Positions 49,807 to 58,539 of a DNA stretch of 64,000 nucleotides are shown piece by piece; the stretch's first letter is position 1; the number at the start of each line of letters is the position of its first letter. The stretch is from contig NZ_JBJDSB010000002.1 of assembly GCF_044987625.1 (NCBI RefSeq), positions 558,001 through 622,000 of the forward strand, read 5' to 3'. The notes beneath the pieces are model-generated. The model did not search any database and was not told the origin of the DNA. It was given only the letters and a program-made list of their open reading frames with translations. The stretch comes from Desulfobaculum sp044987625 (GTDB lineage: Bacteria; Desulfobacterota; Desulfovibrionia; Desulfovibrionales; Desulfovibrionaceae). The position numbers and the translations under genes were made by a program.

Positions 49807-51804
49807 TTACACTTTACGTTTAAACAGCCGCTCCAGGTCGCTGAGGCCCCACTGTACCTGCACGGGGCGGCCATGGGGGCAGTAGTCTTTGCCCGGGGTG
49901 GCGCGCCATGCTTCCAGCAGGGCAAGGGCTTCGTCGCGGGCAAGGGTTTGGTTGGCCTTGACCGCCGCTTTGCATGACAGCATGGCCCACAGGTCAGTGA
50001 TGCCCTTGGCTTGTTCGCTGAGGGCGGCGCGCAGGTAGTCCTTGGCCCGTGCCGCCGTGAGCAGCGCGGGGATGGCCGTTACCGCAAGCAAGGTGTCCGA
50101 GCGGCGCTCTAGGGAGAAGCCAAGGCGGCTCAGGTCCGCCCATATCTCATCCAAAAGCGCGCCCTCGGACGGGTGCAGGGCCAGTTCCAGCGCAATGGCC
50201 AGCGGCTGGCTGTCGCCGCGCTCTCCCGCCTGTTCAAAGGTGTGGTAGAGCACGCGCTCGTGCGCGGCGTGCTGGTCGACAAGGGCGAGGGTGCCGTCCC
50301 GGTAGCGCAGGATGAGGTACGTGTCCGCCAACTGGCCGAGGTACTCACTCCCATCGCTTGACGGCGCGGCAAAGATGGGCGGGGCTGTTTCGCCAACGGA
50401 GTCGTACAGGTCCGCGTTGCTGGATACGGCAGGCTCATGCATGGCCGCGGCGCGCGAGGCGTCCGGCGCAAGGTCGAGGAAGTTTTCGCGCTCGGTCATG
50501 CGCTTGAATTCGGAGTAGGTGGAAAAGCCGGGGCGCGTGTCGTCAAAGTCCGCCGCGTGCGCGGAACCGCCGGATACCGGCTCATAGGCCGAACGTGACG
50601 CCGGACGCGTCGCAGCGGGGGCCGAGGCGCCAAACGAGGAGGGCGCACCAGTGGACGGGTCTGACGCCGCGCCAAAGGAATCGGGCATGGCGTCCATAGA
50701 GTCCATGGCGCTGGCCGTTCCGGAGGAGCCGGGGGCGTTCCCTGCGTGGTCTGGCACACTGACGTCTTCGGCGTAATGGGGCTGAGCCGAAGCGTCCAGC
50801 GCGGTGATGATGGCGCGGCGGATAACGGAGAATACCGCCCGCTCGTCCCGGAAGCGGACCTCGGTTTTGGCCGGGTGAACGTTGACGTCCACATGCTCGG
50901 GCGGGACTTCCAGAAAGACCACGGCCTGCGGGTATTCGCGGGTGAGCAGGCGGCCTGTGTAGGCCTCGCGTACTGCGCGCAGGAGCACCTTGTCCGTCAC
51001 GGGGCGGTTATTCACATAAAAAAGGATGCGGTCCGCGCGGGCCTGCGCCGTACGGGGGCTGCCCGTGACGCCGTGGGCGCGGTAGCCGTTTTGCTCGTGG
51101 GCAAAGGGCATCAGCCCGTCGGTGATGGCGGGGGGCCACGCAGCGGCAAGGCGCTTGGCAAGGTCCTGCCCCGCGCTGAAGGTGTAGACCTTGCGCCCGC
51201 CCACGGTCAGCTTCATGCGCACATCAAGGCGCGTGAGGGCAAGGCGGAAAAAGGCGTCCTGACAACGGCGGGTCTCCGTGGCAGGCGTTTTGAGGAATTT
51301 GAGGCGCGCCGGGACATTGGCGAACAGGTCGCGGATTTCAATGCGCGTTCCCTCGCGCAGCATGGCCGGGCCGGAGTCCGCCGTCCGCCCTGCGTCCACT
51401 TCCACAAAGGAGCCGGAGTCCTCGCCGTGGGGGACGGAGGTGATGCGCATGCGCGACACCGATGCGATGGAGGGCAGCGCCTCGCCGCGAAAGCCAAAGC
51501 TGCGGATGGTGTTCAGCTCGCTGATGTCGGCAACCTTACTGGTGGCGTGGCGGGTGAGGGCGAGGTGCATCTCGTCCTGCGTCATGCCCCAGCCGTTGTC
51601 CTGAATGTCGATAAGCCCCTGTCCGCCTTGCTCGATGGTGACGGTCAGGCTCGTTGCTCCGGCGTCGAGGCTGTTTTCCATCAACTCCTTGAGCACGCTT
51701 GCGGGGCGCTCCACCACCTCGCCGGCGGCGATTTGGTTTTGTAGTTCCGGGGACAGAATATGAATAGGCCGTTTGGTCAGGGCTGTCTGTGCGGTGTCGG
51801 TCAT
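49807..51804 (-). CDS. mutL: DNA mismatch repair protein MutL
   Basis: 665 residues from ATG 51804. N-terminal GHKL ATPase: IAAGEVVERPASVLKELMEN, DIQDNGWGMTQDEMHLALTR, TIRSFGFRGEALPSIASVSR; then a variable Ala/Ser/Pro-rich linker (~residues 340-450). The C-terminal domain has DQHAAHERVLYH, SCKAAVKANQTLA and YCPHGRPVQVQW. The first resembles the endonuclease DQHAxxExxxxE but has histidine at the last position. No good ribosome binding site is visible upstream of either possible start (TTG at 51819 or ATG 51804). Confidence 0.95.
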   Translation of the reverse strand: MTDTAQTALTKRPIHILSPELQNQIAAGEVVERPASVLKELMENSLDAGATSLTVTIEQGGQGLIDIQDNGWGMTQDEMHLALTRHATSKVADISELNTIRSFGFRGEALPSIASVSRMRITSVPHGEDSGSFVEVDAGRTADSGPAMLREGTRIEIRDLFANVPARLKFLKTPATETRRCQDAFFRLALTRLDVRMKLTVGGRKVYTFSAGQDLAKRLAAAWPPAITDGLMPFAHEQNGYRAHGVTGSPRTAQARADRILFYVNNRPVTDKVLLRAVREAYTGRLLTREYPQAVVFLEVPPEHVDVNVHPAKTEVRFRDERAVFSVIRRAIITALDASAQPHYAEDVSVPDHAGNAPGSSGTASAMDSMDAMPDSFGAASDPSTGAPSSFGASAPAATRPASRSAYEPVSGGSAHAADFDDTRPGFSTYSEFKRMTERENFLDLAPDASRAAAMHEPAVSSNADLYDSVGETAPPIFAAPSSDGSEYLGQLADTYLILRYRDGTLALVDQHAAHERVLYHTFEQAGERGDSQPLAIALELALHPSEGALLDEIWADLSRLGFSLERRSDTLLAVTAIPALLTAARAKDYLRAALSEQAKGITDLWAMLSCKAAVKANQTLARDEALALLEAWRATPGKDYCPHGRPVQVQWGLSDLERLFKRKV

Positions 51805-51829
51805 GGGTCGGTTGTACAAGAAACGTCAG

Positions 51830-51867
51830 GAGCTTTCCACCATTGTGTTCTATGGGGTGGAAAGCTC
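51830..51867. promoter_or_regulatory. 12-bp stem-loop in the mutL leader
   Basis: GAGCTTTCCACC (51830-51841) and GGTGGAAAGCTC (51856-51867) around a 14-nt loop, ending 25 bp before the mutL ATG. There is no T-run, so it is not a simple terminator; it could be a regulator site or a translational control stem. Confidence 0.6.
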
Positions 51868-52093
51868 TCATCATGGCAAAAGGGTGCGTGGATTCAGGGG
51901 ATTGCGGGCGGGCGTTTGGGAGCTGGGCGTAACGTGCGTGTGGCGGGGCACGCAAAACGGGCGTGGGTGGAGGAAGGAAAAGGCGCGGGGGCAGACCTCG
52001 CCACGTTGACGCGCGGAGAGAAGATGCCACTTGGGCGCTGGGGCGGGCGAGGTTTTCGTGTGCGGGCGGGCCTTGCCGCTCAGGCGCGCCACG

Positions 52094-52126
52094 CAAAACG
52101 GGCGCGGAAGCTAAGCTCCCGCGCCC
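52094..52126 (-). terminator. Terminator of lptD
   Basis: On the minus strand GGGCGCGG and CCGCGCCC arms (52126-52119, 52107-52100) with an inner AGCT pairing, followed by GTTTTGC. It is 27 bp past the stop. Confidence 0.78.
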
Positions 52127-52152
52127 GGTGATGGTGTGGTGTGCGCCGCGCG

Positions 52153-54504
52153 CTACAGGGACAGGCCCAGCAGCGTGATGCGCGCCTCAAAGCGTGCTTC
52201 GTCGTCGGTCTGCGTGGTGAGCAGTTCCAGCGCGTAGCACTGGTGCGTGTAGATAAGGCGTAGGGTCTTTTCCAGATCCGTCGCGGCCTCAATATCCGTG
52301 CGGTACAGGAAGTCCACGGTCCAGTTGGGATTGATGATCCACGCCATGCCGAACTTGAGCTGGCGCAGACGCTCGCGGTCCTGCCGCTTGTACTCGTCCA
52401 GCGCTTCCTGAAAGTCCACACCAAAGGATGCGCGCATCATCTGGGGGATTTCGTAGGTCAGAAAGTGCTCGTGCTCGGTCATGTCGCCAAGGTAGGGCGA
52501 GAACATGGTGCGGCTGGTCCAGCTCACGTTCTCGTTGTAGCGGAATTGGGCCTCGGCGAGGAAATCCGAGAACGGGCGGCGCTCGTATTCGTCGCGTTCG
52601 TCCTCGCGGGTGGCCTCGCGGCGGTCGTAGCTCTGTTCAAGGCGCAGACGCAGGAAGTCCAGATAATCCACAACCGGCTTGTAAGCAGTGGTGTCGCCGT
52701 CGGTGTACGGGGCGATGCGCACGCGCCTGCGGTCGAGGACGTTGGTCACGGAGTAGGTGATTTCGTTTTGGGCATCCAGCCTGTCGAGGTCGTCGTAGTA
52801 GGGATTGTCGTCCTGTCCGACGTAGGGCATCCAGTCGTAGTCCACGCGGGGCTGGATGGAGTGGCGGATGCGCTGCCACGAGCTTTTGCCGTCGTTTTCC
52901 TCGGTGGCTTCCAGCGTGTTGGAACCAAGGTCGTATACGCGGGACAGCTCCGTAAAGGCGCTGACGGTAAAGTTCGGCAGGTGGCGCATGCGCAGGTCTT
53001 CCGCATCGGTGCCGCTTTCGTACTCGTCCTCAATGTAGAGGGTTTCGCGCAGTCCGGCGGTGGGGATGACGGATATGGGACCAACCTCAAAGGGCAGGCT
53101 GAGGGACGGTTCGGCTTCCACACGCATGCCGGAGTCGCCCTTGGCGCGCCAGAAGTAGCCCGAGGACGAATCCATCATGAACTCAAGGGGCAGCCCTTCA
53201 AGCAACTGGTCCTTCCAGACAAAGCCGAAGAGTTCCGGTAGGCGCTGGAGGGTGGGGTTGTCGTCGGGGTCGTGGTTGTCGTTCATGTAGGCGAAGTTCT
53301 GGGTGTATTCCAGACGGCCCGCCACGCCCACGCGGTCCCACGAGCGGGAAACGAGCAGGGTGGAGGTGCGTTCCTCGGCGTCGGCGTCGGCGATGTCGCG
53401 GCCGAATTCGTCAAGGAAGACGCTTTTTGTGCGGTCGAAGCCGGTTTTTCCGGCCTTAAATTCGCGCAGGTAGTTCTGGTCCGAGGCGTAGTCGATGTCC
53501 AGCTTCACCTTCCAGTCGGGGTTCGGCAGGTGGCCATCGAACTTGCTGCGCACCCAGAAGCGGTTGCGGTTGGGGCGGATGAGGCCGTCGTCGTCAAACT
53601 GCGAATCCTCATCGGACTCGGAGTTGGCGCGGATGCTGTCGTGCAGCCAGTCCGCCTGCCAGACGCCCTTGGTGTCGGCGTCCGGGGTGTTGCGGTACTC
53701 AAGGCCCTGCTGCAGGCCGCGTTTGGCCATGAAATTCTCGTAGAACGTGGCGTCCTGCTCGTCGTCAATGGCCCAGTAGATGGGCTGATTGTAGAACACG
53801 CCATTACGCGAGCTGGCGCCGAACTCCGGCAGCAGGAGGCCGCTTTGGCGTTTGGTTTTGGCGGGCAGGATGAGGTAGGGCGAGTACATCATGGATGTGT
53901 TCCCCACCTTGAAGGTGGAGTTCTTGAGCCATGCGTAGCCCTCAATGGTGACTTCACCCTCGTCCATGTCGATGGACCATGCGTCGTCCGGGTTGTCACA
54001 GGCTGTGACCGTGGCGGAGCGGAAGCTGTAGGTGTCGCCCTCATGCTTTTCGATGCGGGCGCCGGAGAAGTAGAGGTGGGCGTCGTCTACGTAGACGAAC
54101 CCGTTTTTCAGCCAGCCAACTTGGGCGTTGAGGTCGAACTCGGCTTCGTCCGCGGTCATGCGGTCCGCGGTCCAGACGGCTTCCACATTGCCCTTCAGGT
54201 AGACCCAGCCGGTTTTTTTGTAGTACCGGGCAAAGTCCGCAGTAAGGTAGCGTTCGCCCTGCGTGAGGCGGACGTTGCCTTTGGCCTCGATGATTTCGGG
54301 GTCATGCTGGGCGGCGAGGTGGTCGGCGCGGAGCTGCCATGCGGAGGCCTCATGCGAGGCGGACTGGTCCTCATGCCGGGCGGGCATGTCTGCACCTGCA
54401 GGCGCGGCAGTGGCGGCGCCAAGGGGCGCCATCACGACACAGGTCAGCAAAAGTAGTGTTAATACGGCCTTTTTGGGGAGCCGAGTGCGGATCATTGAAG
54501 TCAT
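52153..54504 (-). CDS. lptD: LPS-assembly protein LptD
   Basis: 783 residues. Signal peptide at ~11-34 (AVLTLLLLTCVVMAPLGAAT). An N-terminal OstA/LptA-like periplasmic domain follows (QLRADHLAAQHDPEIIEAKG, VYLKGNVEAVWTADRMTADE), and then a long C-terminal outer-membrane beta barrel (RQSGLLLPEFGASSRNGVFYNQPIYW to the end). LptD receives LPS from the periplasmic bridge and inserts it into the outer membrane. Partner LptE is not in the window. It is divergent from alr. Confidence 0.93.
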   Translation of the reverse strand: MTSMIRTRLPKKAVLTLLLLTCVVMAPLGAATAAPAGADMPARHEDQSASHEASAWQLRADHLAAQHDPEIIEAKGNVRLTQGERYLTADFARYYKKTGWVYLKGNVEAVWTADRMTADEAEFDLNAQVGWLKNGFVYVDDAHLYFSGARIEKHEGDTYSFRSATVTACDNPDDAWSIDMDEGEVTIEGYAWLKNSTFKVGNTSMMYSPYLILPAKTKRQSGLLLPEFGASSRNGVFYNQPIYWAIDDEQDATFYENFMAKRGLQQGLEYRNTPDADTKGVWQADWLHDSIRANSESDEDSQFDDDGLIRPNRNRFWVRSKFDGHLPNPDWKVKLDIDYASDQNYLREFKAGKTGFDRTKSVFLDEFGRDIADADAEERTSTLLVSRSWDRVGVAGRLEYTQNFAYMNDNHDPDDNPTLQRLPELFGFVWKDQLLEGLPLEFMMDSSSGYFWRAKGDSGMRVEAEPSLSLPFEVGPISVIPTAGLRETLYIEDEYESGTDAEDLRMRHLPNFTVSAFTELSRVYDLGSNTLEATEENDGKSSWQRIRHSIQPRVDYDWMPYVGQDDNPYYDDLDRLDAQNEITYSVTNVLDRRRVRIAPYTDGDTTAYKPVVDYLDFLRLRLEQSYDRREATREDERDEYERRPFSDFLAEAQFRYNENVSWTSRTMFSPYLGDMTEHEHFLTYEIPQMMRASFGVDFQEALDEYKRQDRERLRQLKFGMAWIINPNWTVDFLYRTDIEAATDLEKTLRLIYTHQCYALELLTTQTDDEARFEARITLLGLSL

Positions 54505-54684
54505 GATCGTCCGTGCGTTATAGGGTACAAGCGAATAGAGGCACAGCGGCCGTCACCTAGCGACATCCGGGCACGTACCATAGGTCCGTTGAAATGAACA
54601 GTAGGCATAAGGATGGAAATTTCTTATACATGCACCCGACACAAAGGTGCAACCACCCGCCCCACGCAACTTCACGAGGACCTC

Positions 54685-55806
54685 ATGCCTATTGCCTACA
54701 ATCATCTCGAAACACTCGTTCACCCAGGCAGAATCGTTGAAAATTGGCGCAAGCTGGAAGCGCGGGGCGGCCATGCCTACGCGGTGGTGAAGGCTGACGC
54801 CTACGGCCACGGCCTGCGGGAAGTGGCGCGGGCGCTTGCCGCCGCCGGCGCGCATACGCTGTGCGCCGGGACTGTTGAAGAGTCCGTCAGCATCCGGGGG
54901 ATGGGGTATGAGGGGTGCGTTGTGTCCCTGCTTGGTCCCCAGCTGGATGAGGATTTCGCCGCCGCCATCCGCCAACGCATTGTCCCGTTCATCGCAGACG
55001 CCGAGCAGTTGAAACGGCTGGACGCGGAGGCCGCAAGCCTGAACGTGGTCCAGCCCATATCAATTAAAATAGATACCGGCATGGGGCGTCTTGGCTTTCG
55101 GGCCGAGGACGCGCAGGCCGTGGCGGACCTCTTGGACGGGCTGTCCCATGTGAAGGTAGCGGGCGTAAGCTCGCACCTTGCCTCGGCGGATATGCCGCAG
55201 GACAGGGCCGCGGTAGAGGCGCAGAACGCGCGCTTTTGCGACGCCGTGCAGGTGCTGCGGTCTCGCGGGCATGAATTTGAAGCGAACCTCGCCAACTCCG
55301 CCGCACTGCTGGCCTACCCGGAGATGCATCACGACGCCCAGCGTCCCGGACTGGCGCTGTATGGGTGCAATCCCTTTTGGGGGACGGAGCAGGCCGCGCT
55401 TGGCAGCGATTTGGTTCCGGCCATGGATGTGCGCTCGCGCATCTACCAGACGCACGGGCTCCGCGCCGGGGAAACAGTGAGCTATGGACGCACCTTCACC
55501 GCCCAGCGCGACATGCGCATTGCCGTCATAGCCGCAGGGTACGCGGACAATTACATGCGCGCCATGTCAGGCGTCGGCGCGGTGTGCGTGCGCGGGCGGC
55601 GGGCGCCAATCCTCGGGCGGGTGTGCATGCAGATGACCGCCGTGGACGTGACGGACATACCGGACGCCACGCGCGGCGATGACGTCTGGCTGCTTGGCGG
55701 CCCGGACCAGTGCGCCGTGCGCGCCGAGGAGTTCGCCGACTGGTGCGGAACCATCAGTTATGAGATACTCTGCCTTCTGGGCCAGAACCCGCGCCGCTAC
55801 GCTTGA
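54685..55806 (+). CDS. alr: Alanine racemase
   Basis: 373 residues from ATG 54685, GAGGA upstream. PLP enzyme: YAVVKADAYGHGLREVARAL carries the PLP lysine, then IDTGMGRLGFRAED and ALYGCNPFWG. The catalytic tyrosine lies in the C-terminal part (VSYGRTFTAQRDMRIAVIAAGYADN), followed by LGRVCMQMTAVDVTDIP. It makes D-alanine for the ddl product encoded at 13515. Upstream open frame to 54613 is ignored for lack of a start site. Confidence 0.95.
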   Translation: MPIAYNHLETLVHPGRIVENWRKLEARGGHAYAVVKADAYGHGLREVARALAAAGAHTLCAGTVEESVSIRGMGYEGCVVSLLGPQLDEDFAAAIRQRIVPFIADAEQLKRLDAEAASLNVVQPISIKIDTGMGRLGFRAEDAQAVADLLDGLSHVKVAGVSSHLASADMPQDRAAVEAQNARFCDAVQVLRSRGHEFEANLANSAALLAYPEMHHDAQRPGLALYGCNPFWGTEQAALGSDLVPAMDVRSRIYQTHGLRAGETVSYGRTFTAQRDMRIAVIAAGYADNYMRAMSGVGAVCVRGRRAPILGRVCMQMTAVDVTDIPDATRGDDVWLLGGPDQCAVRAEEFADWCGTISYEILCLLGQNPRRYA

Positions 55807-55892
55807 CAGCGCGTGGTGGTTGGCTTATTGACTGCGTTTTCCCTTGCTCTTGCCGATGGCGGTAAGGGCCAATAGACCATGAGGAGTAATTC

Positions 55893-56204
55893 ATGAGAAA
55901 GTTCGAGACTTTGCTGCTGCTCTCTCCTGAGCTGTCAGCCGAGGAACGTCAGACGGTTCTCGACACCCTGGGCGCTGTTGTCGACCGCGAAGGCGGCAAG
56001 ATGCTCACTGTCGACGAATGGGGCATGCGCGACCTCGCCTATGCCGTGAACAAGAAGACCCGCGGCTACTACGTGCGTTTGGAGTACACCGCTCCCGGCC
56101 AGCTCGTTGCCGAGCTGGAACGCATCATCCGTATCACCGACGGTATCTACAAGTTTGTCACCGTTCGTCTGGCCGACAAGGTTGAAGCTGAGGAGAACGC
56201 ATAA
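55893..56204 (+). CDS. rpsF: 30S ribosomal protein S6
   Basis: 103 residues. MRKFETLLLLSPELSAEER, then WGMRDLAYAVNKKTRGYYVRLEY and LERIIRITDGIYKFVTVRL, the S6 signature. GAGGAG lies directly upstream. First of the conserved rpsF-rpsR-rplI-dnaB operon. Its stop overlaps the rpsR start by 1 bp. Confidence 0.97.
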   Translation: MRKFETLLLLSPELSAEERQTVLDTLGAVVDREGGKMLTVDEWGMRDLAYAVNKKTRGYYVRLEYTAPGQLVAELERIIRITDGIYKFVTVRLADKVEAEENA

Positions 56205-56464
56205 TGGCTTTCAAAAAGAGATTCACTCCGCGGAAGAAGTTCTGCCGTTTCTGCGCAGACAAGGAACTCCCCATCGATTACAAGCGCCCCGATATCCTTC
56301 GTGATTTCGTGACCGAGCGCGGCAAGATCATTCCTCGCCGCATCACCGGCACTTGTGCCAAGCACCAGCGTCGCCTGACCGTTGCGATCAAGCGCGCAAG
56401 GCAGATGGCTCTTCTGTACTACACTGCCGTGCACAGCAGTGCTGTCAAGAAAAGGACGCTCTAG
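56204..56464 (+). CDS. rpsR: 30S ribosomal protein S18
   Basis: 86 residues. FTPRKKFCRFCADKELPIDY, YKRPDILRDFVTERGKIIPR and ITGTCAKHQRRLTVAIKRAR are diagnostic. The CRFC and GTC cysteines are of the zinc-binding kind found in many S18 proteins. S18 pairs with S6 on the 30S platform. Confidence 0.97.
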   Translation: MAFKKRFTPRKKFCRFCADKELPIDYKRPDILRDFVTERGKIIPRRITGTCAKHQRRLTVAIKRARQMALLYYTAVHSSAVKKRTL

Positions 56465-56476
56465 GGGAGGCTTGTC

Positions 56477-57067
56477 ATGAAACTGATTCTTCGTGCAGAT
56501 ATCGACAATTTGGGCCGTCTGGGCGACGTCGTTGACGTAAAGCCCGGCTATGGCCGCAACTTCCTTCTGCCTCAGGGCTTTGCCATGGTGGCGACTGAAG
56601 CCAACATGAAAGTCTTTGAACTGGAGCGCAAGAAGCTCCAGGAACAGATGGACAAGATCCGCTTCGACGCCGAGGAAATGGGCAAGAAGCTGGAGGACGC
56701 CACCATCGTGCTCCGCATGCGTGTGGGCGACGGCGACAAGCTGTACGGCTCCGTCACCAATGCCAACATTGCGCAGGCTCTTGCCGATCAGGGCTTGGAA
56801 GTCGACAGGAAAAAGATTATTCTTGGCGACCCCATCCGCTCCCTGGGCCGCTACGGCGTGCCCGTCAAGCTGCACCCCGACGTGCAGTGCGAACTGAGCG
56901 TGTGTGTTGTCCGTCACGACTGGGTCGAAGGCCAGCCCATCACTGCCGAAGAGGCAGAGGCTGCCCTGGAAGAACAACCTGAAGCACCCGCCGAGGCTCC
57001 GGCCGAGGTAGCGGAAGAAGAAGCTGTAAATGACGCAGGACAGGCCGAAGAATCCGAACAGGCCTAG
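56477..57067 (+). CDS. rplI: 50S ribosomal protein L9, extended C-terminus
   Basis: 196 residues against the usual ~150. The canonical L9 part ends near residue 150: MKLILRADIDNLGRLGDVVD, then VKPGYGRNFLLPQGFAMVAT, and later GVPVKLHPDVQCELSVCVVR. After that comes an acidic alanine/glutamate/proline-rich tail of about 45 residues that is probably disordered. The tail's 3' end overlaps the dnaB start by 38 bp. Confidence 0.95.
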   Translation: MKLILRADIDNLGRLGDVVDVKPGYGRNFLLPQGFAMVATEANMKVFELERKKLQEQMDKIRFDAEEMGKKLEDATIVLRMRVGDGDKLYGSVTNANIAQALADQGLEVDRKKIILGDPIRSLGRYGVPVKLHPDVQCELSVCVVRHDWVEGQPITAEEAEAALEEQPEAPAEAPAEVAEEEAVNDAGQAEESEQA

Positions 57068-58496
57068 CAACGATATCTCCCGGTCCCCTCAGGGGACCGG
57101 GGGTTCCGCTGTTGCAGATACCCTTTCCAGGGCGTCTGGCGACATGCTGCGGAAAGTCCCCCCCCATAACCTCGAAGCCGAACAGGCGGTTTTGGGGGGT
57201 GTTTTTTTAAAGTCCAACGTATTTCATGATCTGGTGGACGTCCTATCCGAGGACGACTTCTATTCACCGGCCCACCGCATCATATTCCGGGCATTTCAGG
57301 AATGCTTCCGCAAGTCCATTCCCATGGACCTCTTGACCGTCGCCGAAGAACTTCGGATGCTCGGCAAGCTGGACGAAGTGGGCGGTCCCGTCTATTTGGC
57401 GGAACTGGCGGACTCTACGGTCAGCACCTCCAACGCCCTCTACCATGCGAAGATTGTTCGCAACAGGTCGGTTCAGCGCCAGCTTATCGGCGTGGCATCG
57501 GACATCATTGGCAACTGTTTCGACAGCGGCAGTGATGTGGACGCGCTCTTGGACGAATCCGAGCAGTCCATCTTTGCCATCTCTGAGCAGCGCTCGAACA
57601 AGTCCTTTGTTGCGTCCAAGGAGCTGGTGAACCAGGTTTTTGAAAAACTGCAGGAACTCTACAGCCGCAAGGAACTCGTCACCGGCGTACCCACCGGGTA
57701 CTACAAGTTTGACGAGCTGACGGCGGGCCTGCAACCAACTGACCTCATTATCATTGCCGGACGTCCCGCAATGGGGAAGACCTCCTTCGCCCTGAACCTT
57801 GGGCTGAGGGCGGCTTCCGATTACGGAACGCCCACCGCTGTGTTTTCGTTGGAAATGGGCATGGACCAGTTGATGATGCGTATGCTCTGTACCAAGGCAA
57901 GAGTAAACCTTGCAGACATGCGAAGGGGCTTCATCGACGACGAGGCTTGGGCGCGCCTGTACGACGCCGCCGAAGATATGTCAGCCTGTCCCATTTACAT
58001 TGACGACACACCGGCAATCAGCACGCTGGAGCTTCGCGCTCGTTGCCGCCGACTCAAGGCGGAAAAGGGACTGGGACTGGTTATCGTCGACTACCTGCAG
58101 CTTATGCGAGCAGGTCGCACCATCGATTCGCGTGAACAGGAAATCTCCGAAATCTCACGGACGCTCAAGGCTCTGGCGAAGGAAATTCAGGTGCCCGTGA
58201 TCGCGCTGTCGCAGTTGAACCGTAAGGTGGAAGAGCGCACGGACAAACGTCCCAAGCTCTCGGACCTTCGTGAGTCCGGCGCCATTGAGCAGGACGCCGA
58301 CATGATCATCTTCCTCTACAGGGACGAGGTCTACAACACCAGCGACGACAATCCCAAAAAGGGTGTGGCCGAAATCATCATCGGCAAGCACCGTAACGGT
58401 CCCACCGGCACGGTGGACCTTGCCTTTATGAAGGAACACACGGCCTTCGAGAACCTCGCCGTCCCCGCGGAAGCTGCTGACTACACGAACTCTTGA
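57030..58496 (+). CDS. dnaB: Replicative DNA helicase DnaB
   Basis: 488 residues. N-terminal domain (VPPHNLEAEQAVLGGVFLKS, YSPAHRIIFRAFQE), linker, then the RecA-like motor. The motor has Walker A LIIIAGRPAMGKTSFALNLG, Walker B LVIVDYLQLMRAG, and RESGAIEQDADMIIFLYRDE with the arginine finger region. It unwinds DNA at the fork as a hexamer. The start at 57030 lies inside rplI; an in-frame ATG at 57144 (MLRKVPPHNLE) is also plausible and would give 450 residues. Neither has a strong ribosome binding site. Confidence 0.95.
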   Translation: MTQDRPKNPNRPSNDISRSPQGTGGSAVADTLSRASGDMLRKVPPHNLEAEQAVLGGVFLKSNVFHDLVDVLSEDDFYSPAHRIIFRAFQECFRKSIPMDLLTVAEELRMLGKLDEVGGPVYLAELADSTVSTSNALYHAKIVRNRSVQRQLIGVASDIIGNCFDSGSDVDALLDESEQSIFAISEQRSNKSFVASKELVNQVFEKLQELYSRKELVTGVPTGYYKFDELTAGLQPTDLIIIAGRPAMGKTSFALNLGLRAASDYGTPTAVFSLEMGMDQLMMRMLCTKARVNLADMRRGFIDDEAWARLYDAAEDMSACPIYIDDTPAISTLELRARCRRLKAEKGLGLVIVDYLQLMRAGRTIDSREQEISEISRTLKALAKEIQVPVIALSQLNRKVEERTDKRPKLSDLRESGAIEQDADMIIFLYRDEVYNTSDDNPKKGVAEIIIGKHRNGPTGTVDLAFMKEHTAFENLAVPAEAADYTNS

Positions 58497-58539
58497 CATC
58501 CCCCGCGCAGGTCACACTCAACCGCATCTGGAGCCGACT

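Larger units (their letters stand above)
51805..52152. other. Gap between lptD and mutL, with a leader hairpin
   Basis: 348 bp without a credible gene. It contains the lptD terminator at the right and, next to mutL, a 12-bp perfect hairpin (51830-51867). Short phrases such as ACGCAAAACGGGCG occur twice (near 51950 and 52091). GC-rich unique sequence otherwise. Confidence 0.7.

Noticed and set aside
51805..51819. TTG 51819 as mutL start
   Set aside because: It adds five residues without a better ribosome binding site; ATG 51804 is simpler. Not fully settled.
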